Under the pieces are notes generated by a model. The model ran no database searches and was not told the origin of the DNA. It was given only the letters and a program-made list of their open reading frames with translations. DNA of 64,000 bases from Moritella sp. F3 (lineage in GTDB: Bacteria; Pseudomonadota; Gammaproteobacteria; Enterobacterales; Moritellaceae): the NCBI RefSeq assembly GCF_015082335.1, contig NZ_BLRL01000016.1:34133-98132 (forward strand), written 5' to 3'. Of this stretch, positions 52,693 to 62,000 are shown in pieces; position 1 is the first letter of the stretch; each line of letters starts with the position of its first letter. A program made the translations under genes and the position numbers.

Positions 52693-53337
52693 TTACTCCA
52701 AACTCAGCTTTGCTTGCTTAAGGTTTAGCAAGCCCATGCGCTGATTTAAATTACTCCAACGTTTTAAACGTTGTGATTTACCGGCCAAAACACCTTGGCC
52801 TTTTTCTTTGTTTAGCCATAACTGCTTACCGTTAAAACTGTATACCGGCAGCAAATCATTACGCTGATCCGCAGGTTTTATCTCGCCATCAATATTATCC
52901 AAAATCAGTGGTACTGAGCCAGGTGTTGGATAATAGGCAACGACCATATGATACTGGTTTAGCGTTAAGGACTTAACCATGGTAATTCGCATTTTTTCAT
53001 CCGCGACACCTAGCTCTAACAGACTGAAATATTTAGCGATTGCAAAATCTTCACAATCACCACCGTTCACACCAATAAATTCGATTGGCGTTGCCCAATA
53101 GTTTTCAACCCCCCACAGTTTAATATCATCAATAAACCGTAGTTGATTAAAAAAACCATTTACCTGAGCCAGTTTATCAGCGTTAGACGCATCACTCGCG
53201 CTAGCCATAATCGTCAACCAAGCACGACCTCGTAGCCCGGCTCGTTGACCATAATTATCAGTCAGCGCAGCCACAATTTTTTGATTATTCAGCTTAGGCA
53301 CTGATTTCGCTGGTAAACCGAAAACCAGAAATAACAT
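52693..53337 (-). CDS. lapG: Periplasmic adhesin protease LapG-like
   Basis: 214 residues from the first ATG. Cys95 (GGDCEDFAIAK), His130 (QYHMVVAY) and Asp147 (LILDNID) form the triad with the 35 and 17 residue spacing of LapG. D94 and E96 fit the calcium site. It cleaves the N-terminus of a LapA-type adhesin when LapD releases it. The ATG gives a signal peptide without a basic n-region. Upstream the frame stays open and codes for RFVKLTALL after an ATC codon at 53367-53365, preceded by GGATGG, so the true start may be that ATC. It lies between the OmpA-like lipoprotein gene and the LapD gene. Confidence 0.88.
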   Translation of the reverse strand: MLFLVFGLPAKSVPKLNNQKIVAALTDNYGQRAGLRGRAWLTIMASASDASNADKLAQVNGFFNQLRFIDDIKLWGVENYWATPIEFIGVNGGDCEDFAIAKYFSLLELGVADEKMRITMVKSLTLNQYHMVVAYYPTPGSVPLILDNIDGEIKPADQRNDLLPVYSFNGKQLWLNKEKGQGVLAGKSQRLKRWSNLNQRMGLLNLKQAKLSLE

Positions 53338-53407
53338 CAGCAGAGCTGTTAACTTAACGAATCGGATACATCCATCCCATGGAAAACGAAACTAATAACA
53401 CTCACAA

Positions 53408-54052
53408 TTAAAGTGTTTTATCAACACTGTAAATAGTCCATTTCATATCTTGAGTTAAATTTTCACCGCTTAATTCCGCAACAATGCGGCGATTACGCTT
53501 ATGTGCCGACTTGCTATTACCTTCATCAAGTAAACGTTCAAAACCATAACCAATCGACGATACGCGTGACGTAGATACACCAAATCGATTCACTAACAAA
53601 TCCATCACAGCTTGTGCTCGGCGCTGTGATAAATCCATATTTAATGCCGCACTACCTTGCTTACTCGAATGACCTTCAATAATCACATCCAAGTCTGGAT
53701 AGCGAGACATAAAGTCAGCAAGTTCTTTAATATCACTAAAATACCGCGCTGAAATAACCGCAGAGTTATTATCAAAATTAACCCTTAATTCCTGCCTAAC
53801 AGTATTGACGGTATCACCACCACAGCCGCTATTATCGACTTGAGAACCGAGTACTGAGTTTAAACACTGCTCACGATAAGTAATGACCCCGTCAGCATCA
53901 TCATCACTGAGATCATTTTCTTGCAACTGTAGCTCTGGCATCGCGATCGTTTCTGTTGGCGTTGATGGCGCAGCTGCAGTCGCTTGTAATTCTGCGATAG
54001 TTTCACAACCTAGCAGCAGAAAGCTCATTATAAAAATGCTTAATAATTTCAT
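53408..54052 (-). CDS. OmpA-domain lipoprotein in the lap operon
   Basis: 214 residues. The lipobox LLLGC (Cys16) is followed by a short acidic linker, an EF-hand-like calcium motif (DDDADGVITYREQC) and an OmpA-like C-terminal domain (LRVNFDNNSAVI, IIEGHSSKQGS, LSQRRAQAV) that binds peptidoglycan. It would anchor a secretion or adhesion complex to the cell wall. Its first codon overlaps the stop of the TolC-like gene (TAATG). OmpA-type proteins at this place recur in several adhesin secretion operons. Confidence 0.88.
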   Translation of the reverse strand: MKLLSIFIMSFLLLGCETIAELQATAAAPSTPTETIAMPELQLQENDLSDDDADGVITYREQCLNSVLGSQVDNSGCGGDTVNTVRQELRVNFDNNSAVISARYFSDIKELADFMSRYPDLDVIIEGHSSKQGSAALNMDLSQRRAQAVMDLLVNRFGVSTSRVSSIGYGFERLLDEGNSKSAHKRNRRIVAELSGENLTQDMKWTIYSVDKTL

Positions 54053-55443
54053 TACTCAACGCCTCCTGCGTATTGATTTTCACCTTGCCACACAGCAGGT
54101 CGGGTCACTCTTAACGAATCTAATAGTTGGCCAGTGGCATTTAATAAACGATATTGAGTAACAATTTCATCAAACTCAGCATCAACAAATTCTTTTCGCG
54201 CTTCAAATAATTCATTTTCGGTATCAAGCAGATCAAGAAGACTACGCTGCCCCAGTTTAAACTGTTGTTCATAAGCCGCTTGAGAGTCTTTCGAGGCTAT
54301 AACATGCTCTTTAATGTACTGCATCTGCAAACCTAATAGCTCATGCGCATTCCAAGCTAACGTAAACCCTTCCGTGATTTGACGATGCACACTACGATTA
54401 ATCTCACTCGCTTCGGTGATCTTGTATGCCGTTTCTTTCGCTAACGCTTTGTCTTTACCACCCGCATACAAGTTATAAGACAAACGCACCATCGCAGTGA
54501 CATCATTACTATGGCCACCGACGCCATTACCATCGACACCATCAAGGTCATTATTAAAATTGGCATCGACTTCAAACGTCACTTTCGGGTAATAATTCGA
54601 CTTGGCAGCATCATGCTGATAACGCGCCGAGGTAATATCATTATTCGATGATTTAACGACAGGATGATTAACGAGGGCATCACGTAAACCCGTTTCACGA
54701 TTGACTGGTAACAGTTCTATATCAGGAATAGGGACGACTAAATTATCCGGTCGCTGATCTGTCACTCGAATGAATTGCGCTTGCTTATCCAAATAATTAT
54801 TCTTTGCTGAAATAACATTAGACTGTGCACGCGCCAACCGGCCTGTGATTTGTGATAAATCAGCAATACTGCCTAAACCCGAGCTGGTACGTTCTTCGAT
54901 TTGACCAAAAATAGTTTTATGCGTCGATAAATTACGCTCAGATAATTCTAAAATGCGCTGACTCTTTAGTAGGTCGGTATACACTTTAGTAACATCTAAT
55001 GCGACATCTTCAGCGGTGCTAAATAAACGCCATTGTTCTGCACTCGTCGCATAACTTGTACGGCTAATATCACTACTGGTTTGGAAACCACTAAATAAAC
55101 TTTGTTTAAGGCTGACACCAAACTCACCGCGATTAAGATCTTTAGTTTCATCTGCTGTAGCACGTGTCCCAGGGCTATTAGTATATTCATAACCATAACC
55201 AGCGGTCACATCAATGCTAGGTAAATAACCCGCTTCAGCTTGCTGGACTTGTTCTTCGCGCACTTTAAATTTAGTAAAAGCAATGCGAATATCTGGATGA
55301 GTGCTTAATGTCATCGCTACCGCTTCTTCTACAGACTGTGCATTAACAGCTGCAGACCAGCCAATCACAGAGCACATAAGCGCTGGGTAAAATAACCCTT
55401 TAGTGAACAATTTAGGCTGACATAAAGTGTCGCTAATTGGCAT
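54052..55443 (-). CDS. lapE: TolC-family outer-membrane secretion channel LapE-like
   Basis: 463 residues. The start at 55443 (MPISDTL) is preferred for AAGGAC upstream and a fitting signal peptide. A longer reading begins at 55476, 1 bp from the LapC-like gene. Two TolC repeats with the helical-barrel pattern are visible: (QSVEEAVAMTLSTHPDI, LKQSLFSGFQT, and later LYAGGKDKALAKET, LLDLLDTENELFEARKEF). It is the exit duct for the giant adhesin in type I secretion. It is in an operon with the LapB and LapC genes. Confidence 0.92.
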   Translation of the reverse strand: MPISDTLCQPKLFTKGLFYPALMCSVIGWSAAVNAQSVEEAVAMTLSTHPDIRIAFTKFKVREEQVQQAEAGYLPSIDVTAGYGYEYTNSPGTRATADETKDLNRGEFGVSLKQSLFSGFQTSSDISRTSYATSAEQWRLFSTAEDVALDVTKVYTDLLKSQRILELSERNLSTHKTIFGQIEERTSSGLGSIADLSQITGRLARAQSNVISAKNNYLDKQAQFIRVTDQRPDNLVVPIPDIELLPVNRETGLRDALVNHPVVKSSNNDITSARYQHDAAKSNYYPKVTFEVDANFNNDLDGVDGNGVGGHSNDVTAMVRLSYNLYAGGKDKALAKETAYKITEASEINRSVHRQITEGFTLAWNAHELLGLQMQYIKEHVIASKDSQAAYEQQFKLGQRSLLDLLDTENELFEARKEFVDAEFDEIVTQYRLLNATGQLLDSLRVTRPAVWQGENQYAGGVE

Positions 55444-55477
55444 CTTGTTGTCCTTATAATATGTATTCATGTGCAAT

Positions 55478-56845
55478 TTAAAGCTCCCTGAGCGCCACTG
55501 CTTTGGCTCTCAACACTGGATTTAGTATGTACTCAAGTACAGTTCGTTTACCGATGATGACATCAACAGAGGTCATCATTCCTGGAATAATCGGCATTTC
55601 ATGATTGCCCTGAATATCAGAAATATCCGTCCTAACGCGAATAATATAAAAGCTATTACCGTCTTCATCTTGCGTCGTATCAGCACTGATGTGCTCAACA
55701 ACCCCTTTTAAACCGCCATAGCGAGTGAAATCATAAGCCGTTATTTTTACCACCGCAGCTAAACCTAAATGAACAAAGGCAATATCCTTAGGCTTAATCT
55801 TGGCTTCAATTAATAACTTATCTTCTGTTGGTACTATCTCTAGCAAAGCTTGACCAGGCTGAACCACACCACCTAGAGTCCTAATATGGATTGTTTTAAT
55901 TGTGCCAACGACTGGTGAGACAATCAGGGCTTTATTAACCTTATCTTCCACGCCCACTTTAGCTTCTGTTATGCGAGAAAACTTACTTTGTAATTCATTT
56001 AGTTGTGCTCTGGCATCCGCGCGATAATTTAGCACAGCCTCACGTCGCTTAAGCACCGCTTCGGCCATCTCTGACTTTAACTTTGGTACCATCAACTTAA
56101 TTGAATTTAATTCACCCTTAATACTATTAACGCTGCGCTCTAACTTAAGTAGTTCAACCTCAGAAATGATAAATTTTTTCGCTAATGGCCGCGTTAGTTC
56201 TAACTCACGAGCGGCGAGTTTATAACTTATTTCAAGGGTTTTAATCTTCGATTTTAATTCTTGTTTTTCTTCAACACGTTGTTGGATCTGTTGCCCTTGA
56301 ATCGCGACCAGATTCGTTAAGCTATCTAATCGAGCGCGATATTCATCTTGCTGGCGCGTCACTAAATACGGTAAGTTTTTTTGTAAATCATCAGGGAAAA
56401 TAAGTGCCGTTTTCGTTATCTTAATTTGTAATTTCCAATTCGGTACATCGGCTACCAAGATACTGCTCAATTCGCTACGCAACCGAATAATGTCAGCACG
56501 TAAACTATCAACTTCCTGACGTTGTTGCGCTAGATCTGCTCTAAAACGGGTATCATCGATACGCGCTAAAGCTTGGTTATTCGTCACTAATGCACCTTCT
56601 TGTACATATAGTTCTTGTAAAATACCACCATCCAAACTCTGGATTATTTGGATTTGAGAAGAAGGAACCACCTTTCCCATACCTGTGGTAACACGATCTA
56701 ACTTGGCAAAATAAGCCCAAACGATAAAGCTAAATACAAAAGCGGTCACGGCCCATATTGTTAATCGATGAATACGCGGGCTTTGCGTTAACAACGCACC
56801 ATAAACGTCATCTGCCATCTCGAGATCTTGCTTACTTATTTTCAT
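55478..56845 (-). CDS. lapC: HlyD-family membrane-fusion protein LapC-like
   Basis: 455 residues. An N-terminal helix (LTIWAVTAFVFSFIVWAYF, about 27-45) anchors it in the inner membrane. A lipoyl/barrel-sandwich piece (GGILQELYVQEGALVTNNQALARID) and a long alpha-helical hairpin (about 105-290) follow, then the second half (VVQPGQALLEIVPTEDKLLIEAKIKPKDIAFV). It links the LapB ABC transporter and the LapE channel. It starts within the stop of the LapB gene (ATGA, 4 bp overlap), with AGGAG upstream. Confidence 0.93.
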   Translation of the reverse strand: MKISKQDLEMADDVYGALLTQSPRIHRLTIWAVTAFVFSFIVWAYFAKLDRVTTGMGKVVPSSQIQIIQSLDGGILQELYVQEGALVTNNQALARIDDTRFRADLAQQRQEVDSLRADIIRLRSELSSILVADVPNWKLQIKITKTALIFPDDLQKNLPYLVTRQQDEYRARLDSLTNLVAIQGQQIQQRVEEKQELKSKIKTLEISYKLAARELELTRPLAKKFIISEVELLKLERSVNSIKGELNSIKLMVPKLKSEMAEAVLKRREAVLNYRADARAQLNELQSKFSRITEAKVGVEDKVNKALIVSPVVGTIKTIHIRTLGGVVQPGQALLEIVPTEDKLLIEAKIKPKDIAFVHLGLAAVVKITAYDFTRYGGLKGVVEHISADTTQDEDGNSFYIIRVRTDISDIQGNHEMPIIPGMMTSVDVIIGKRTVLEYILNPVLRAKAVALREL

Positions 56846-59028
56846 TGTGTCGCTCCTGGAACTAAAGCACCACTTTTAAGCTTTTCAAGAATGAGTGCTT
56901 TTGGACCATCAGCGACTAAGCGACCTTTATCTAATACAATTATTCGGTCAACCAATTGTAATAAATGCATTTTATGTGTAATCAACAATAGTGTACGATC
57001 TTTAGCAATGAGTTGCATTGAGTTAATAAATTGCTTCTCAGAGCGTGCATCAAGGCTGGCTGTCGGTTCATCTAATAACAGAATCTGTGGGTCATTTAAG
57101 ATTGCTCGCGCCAACGCAATAGACTGACGCTGACCACGAGATAGGGCTTTACCGCCTTCACCGACTTGTTGATCTAGGCCTTGAGAGTCAAGATCGGTAA
57201 ACATATTCACACCAGAGAACTGCACTGCTCGGATCAATTGATATTCAGTGATTTGTTTCGCACCAAACAAAATATTTTCTTTAATCGTACCGTGGAACAA
57301 GGTGATATCTTGTGGTAAATAGCCGAAGTTACGGCGTAGATCACTCGGGTGGATCTGTTGTTGACTCATGCCATCAAACTGCAAACTGCCTGTGGTTGGT
57401 TGGTATAAGCCTAATAATAATTTAGCTAAGGTACTTTTCCCCGAGCCGTTACGACCAATGATCGCGACTTTCTCACCTGGTTTAATTTGTAAAGACAGAG
57501 GGTATAAGCTCGGTTTATCAATGTCTGGATAACTAAAACCAAGTTGTTCTAAACCTATTCTACCTTCGAGTTTATTGCGACTTGGGAGATGTGCTTTATC
57601 TTCAAACTCATCAACTTGCTCCATGATCGCATCGAGTTGACGCATTGCACTGATGGTTTGATTAGAACGAGTCATTAGTGAAGCAATCTTAGCCATTGGT
57701 GAAATAGCACGACTAGATAACATCACTGCGGCAATGATTGCCCCCATCGAGATCTCGTTTTCAGCAACGCGATATACCCCTAATACGACAACCCCAATCA
57801 CAGACACTTGCACAATCAAGCTCGCCACATTTGCAACAGAATTAGTGATCACTTTCGCTTTAAGCTGCCAAGTAGATATGTGCCCAAGCATTTGTTGCCA
57901 GCTTTGTTGTACTACACCTTCAGCGCCGTTGGCTTTAATCAGTTCTAGAACAGAGAGGCTTTCCACTAAATGGCCATGGCGTAGGCTAGAAAATTTATTG
58001 CTTTCTTCAATCGCATTACGTAAACGGGGTTGTATCATTAAGGTATAACCAATTATCAGCAAGGTAGCGATAACCGAGAACATAGCTAAGTCTCCGGCAA
58101 CGAGCCAGATAATAGCCATGAATAAGATAGCGAAAGGTAAATCAACTAAGGCTGTAATCGTCGCGGAAGATAAAAATTCCCGTACACTATCAAACTCGCT
58201 GAGTTGTTTGGCCATACCACCGACACTCGATGCGCGTTTTTCTAATGGCATGCCAATCACTTTAGCAAATAGTTTCGCAGAGGTTTCTAAATCAACTTTT
58301 TTACCCGCGACATCGATAAGATAGCCACGTAACTGCTTCATGATGAAGTCAAAAATATAAGCAACCGTTGCACCAATAGCTAAAACCCAAAGTGATTCAA
58401 ACGCTAAATTAGGCACGACTTTATCATATACGTTCATGACGAATAGCGGTGATACTAAGGCAAATAAGTTAACCAATACCGAGGCAATAATAACGTCACG
58501 ATAAATAGAACTCGAAGATTTAACCGTTTGCCATAACCAATGTTTTTTAGTGTCATGCAGGTGAACATCAAATTCACGATCACCGTGGTATTGTTGTTTA
58601 ACTAAAAACAGATAACCAACATAGATGGCTTCTAATTCAACGATAGTCAGTAATACTTCGCCACCCGTTTCAGGCATGGAGATAACAGCTTTATCAGCGC
58701 CAAAATCTAACTCTTGTAACACACAAGCTTGCTGGTCTTTTAACAGTAAAATACACGGCAATAACATGCGTGGTAATTCATTCAACCCTTTTTGACTTAA
58801 TTTTGCACTTAAGCCAGCTCGAGATGCAGCTTGAGGCACCAGTTCAGGAGACAAATGGGCGCCCGATATAGATAAGCCAGCCGTCAACGATTCACCCGAA
58901 CATGGGTTACCAAAATGCTCAGTCAATAAAATTAAACAATCCAGCAGTGGATCCTCAACAACCTGTTGAGAAGGATGGATATTCCACTGTGGTGTTGACG
59001 CTGTATTGGTTACTGCCTGCACTGCCAT
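56842..59028 (-). CDS. lapB: Type I secretion ABC transporter LapB-like (C39-like N-domain)
   Basis: 728 residues. Residues 1-140 are a C39-like domain: the position of the catalytic Cys is not conserved as a CGxAC peptidase motif, so it is a substrate-recognition module without peptidase activity. Six transmembrane helices span about 165-450. The nucleotide-binding domain has Walker A GRNGSGKST, signature LSRGQRQS and Walker B ILLLDEP. It exports the RTX adhesin. AAGGG precedes the ATG at 59028. It is the first gene after the adhesin, 52 bp apart. Confidence 0.95.
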   Translation of the reverse strand: MAVQAVTNTASTPQWNIHPSQQVVEDPLLDCLILLTEHFGNPCSGESLTAGLSISGAHLSPELVPQAASRAGLSAKLSQKGLNELPRMLLPCILLLKDQQACVLQELDFGADKAVISMPETGGEVLLTIVELEAIYVGYLFLVKQQYHGDREFDVHLHDTKKHWLWQTVKSSSSIYRDVIIASVLVNLFALVSPLFVMNVYDKVVPNLAFESLWVLAIGATVAYIFDFIMKQLRGYLIDVAGKKVDLETSAKLFAKVIGMPLEKRASSVGGMAKQLSEFDSVREFLSSATITALVDLPFAILFMAIIWLVAGDLAMFSVIATLLIIGYTLMIQPRLRNAIEESNKFSSLRHGHLVESLSVLELIKANGAEGVVQQSWQQMLGHISTWQLKAKVITNSVANVASLIVQVSVIGVVVLGVYRVAENEISMGAIIAAVMLSSRAISPMAKIASLMTRSNQTISAMRQLDAIMEQVDEFEDKAHLPSRNKLEGRIGLEQLGFSYPDIDKPSLYPLSLQIKPGEKVAIIGRNGSGKSTLAKLLLGLYQPTTGSLQFDGMSQQQIHPSDLRRNFGYLPQDITLFHGTIKENILFGAKQITEYQLIRAVQFSGVNMFTDLDSQGLDQQVGEGGKALSRGQRQSIALARAILNDPQILLLDEPTASLDARSEKQFINSMQLIAKDRTLLLITHKMHLLQLVDRIIVLDKGRLVADGPKALILEKLKSGALVPGATQ

Positions 59029-59080
59029 TTATTCCCTTAAATTTAACTACTATCATTCAATGACTAAAAGTTGAAATGGT

Positions 59081-62000
59081 TTAGAAAACCAATGGGTCGT
59101 CTAAGTCATTCAATATACTATTTATACCTTCTGGGCTGGTAAGGTCGACATTACTATAAGCAGTACTTAAGTCAACATTATCTAAAATGATCACTTGGCT
59201 GATACCGGCGCCATTACCTTCAGTGTGAATATTGATCGTTGTCGTAACACTACCATCACTTTCATTTGTAAAGCTCATGTCTAAATAATTGCTTAGATCA
59301 TCACTTCCAACACCTTGCAGTAAATCACTCAAATCTAACTTACCTTCAGCAATATCAAAATCGGTAATGTGATCAGTAGCTGGAGCTTGCTCTGTACCTT
59401 GATCACCATCAAACCACACTGCTGTATCAATACCAGCACCACCTGTAAGTATATCATCACCACTACCACCGATTAGCGTATCTTCGCCGTCACCACCAAT
59501 TAATGTATCTCCCCCCTCTTGACCCATGAGTAAGTCATCACCAGTACCGCCTCTTAAATCATCGCTATTAGCACCACCAACTAAAGCGTCATCACCGCCA
59601 TTACCAATTAATATATCTGCACTGTCACTACCGAGTAAAATCTCATCGAGTTTACTACCGGTAATAGTTAAACCACTAACTTCTTTAAAGTTGACTGTTG
59701 CTTGATCGTTTGCATCATTATTATTTAATGTATAGTCGAAACTAACGTCGTCAAGGTTATTACCTGAAGTAACTGTTACTTCAACCATATCGTACTGCGA
59801 ATTATGAGTAATAACTGTTGTGTCCGTCTCATTGCTAATCGCTGAGATATTACCTGATAAACCTTTCGTATCGTTATGCAGCAATGCCAATGTCGGAATT
59901 TCTAATATAGTTAATCCGTTTTGATTGGTTAAGATTAAATCACGGTTAGCGTCAAGATTGGCTTGATACTCCAAATTGATAATCATATCAAGCTGCGTAC
60001 TATCACCATCGTTATCTACAATAGTAATATTGAAAATATCTTGTTCGCCAGTGATACTTTTATCTAACTCAATTTTGTAACTATATTCTAATGTCGCTAA
60101 ATCTAAGGTCAGCGTGCCACCTTTAGCTGTATCGATTGATATTTCAGACGTTGCATCACCCGGTTGATAGTAATAAGTAACGCCATCAATTGTAATTTCG
60201 GATATAAAGCCGCCATCAGCACCTAGAGCAGCGCCAGCATTACCACTCGCCGCTAACAATGAAACATTACCACTAAGAATTCCGCTATCAATTGTGCTTA
60301 ATAAAGTATCAGATAACTCCACAGCTGACGATATTCTAATTGTGTTCGGTTCAACATCACCATTTTCATTAGTATTCGGATAGCCAATCGGATTTAACTC
60401 GTTTAGTGAGGTAGAACCGCCAATGCCAATCGAGAATGACGTATCGATATTGTTATTATCAATAAAGTTTTCCCAAGCTATTTTGGCAGTAGTATCAATA
60501 CCGTGATTTGAACTAGGAGCACCATCAGAGATGAAATAAACAAGTGATTTATCTGCGATATTCCCTTGCGGAACTTGGTAATTATCCATCACGGAATCAA
60601 GCGCTTTATCGTAGTGTGTACCGCCTCCGGTCTGAATTCCATCTAAGTAGTTACTAGCCTCATTAAGATCATCTTCAAACCACTCAGACTCTATAACACT
60701 ACTACTAAAAGTAACAAATTGAACATTCACATTACCTACTTTATCGTATTCAGAAAGCATGCTAGCAATAGCTTCTTTAGCTAAATCCATACGGCTAGGT
60801 CCAGAATTTCCCGCTGCAGCACTTCCCATTGAACCAGATTTGTCTAACACTACGATTAAGTTAACTGTGTATGCTTCGGATGCGGCTTCAAGAGTTAATT
60901 CGACATCATTAGCAACCGGAGCATCATCAACAATATTCACGTCAAATTGTGCAGTGGTTTGATGGCCACTGCTTTGATCTGTCAATTGATAAGTAATCGA
61001 GTCTGTTGTTCCATCACCAGCTACATTAACGGCAGTATCGAGTGTGTAGGTGTAATCGCCCGCCCTATTGCTACCATCATCTGCAACATAAACAACCAGT
61101 GTACCTTGATCCATACTCACAGTTATCGTTGATGCTCCTGCGCTAGCCGTAATACCATCGACCGCTGTAATCATTGTTGACGCGCCAATGCCAGCATCAT
61201 TATCGAGTAAGTTACCAGTAAGGGCTGTAACCGAACTACCTTCTGACGTTCCGCCTGTTAATCCAGATTCAAACACAGTGCCACTATCATCAAATGCTGT
61301 TGAATCACCTGCATGCTCAACCGTCAAAGTTGCTTCGCTCGTATCTCCATCAGAATCGGTAATCACATAATCGAACGTTTCATCATCAACATTACCAGAG
61401 TCACCTTGTAACGTTGCACCGGTTAATACAAATCTGGAGTTACCTGTCGGGGTAATTGAAATGTAACTAACATCGCTACCAAATTGCAGCGTTTCGGTGA
61501 CATTTTGATTTCCTGAACCACGAACATCACGGAATCCAATAACATTGCCGCCCGCGTCATAACCATAAACCCTTGCATACTCGACAGTGTTGAGTTGGCC
61601 AAAACTTAGACTAATGTTGTTTGTACTAGTGCCTAGCGACAATATCAGCGAGTCATCATCGTTAATAACGGCACCACTACCACTAGCGACACCAATACCA
61701 TTGGTATTAGAGTTAGAGTGAGCATTATTAGGTGTACCAACTAAATTATTCACGTTTAGTCCGACATGGATCGCATCGCCAGTGTAAACGTCATAAGCAT
61801 CAGCAGTACTTCCATACAAACCATGGATATCAATTCCAGCATTAGTCCAGCTAGGTGATTCAAGATTTCCGCTAGCAACCTTAGTTTCAGACAGCGTAGA
61901 AGTATAAACATAGCTACCATCATCTTGGAATGTTATCGTGCCATTAGTTGTATTCAGAGTTAACTCACCGTTAAGGAAACCTTGGCCATTAACCTCCGTT

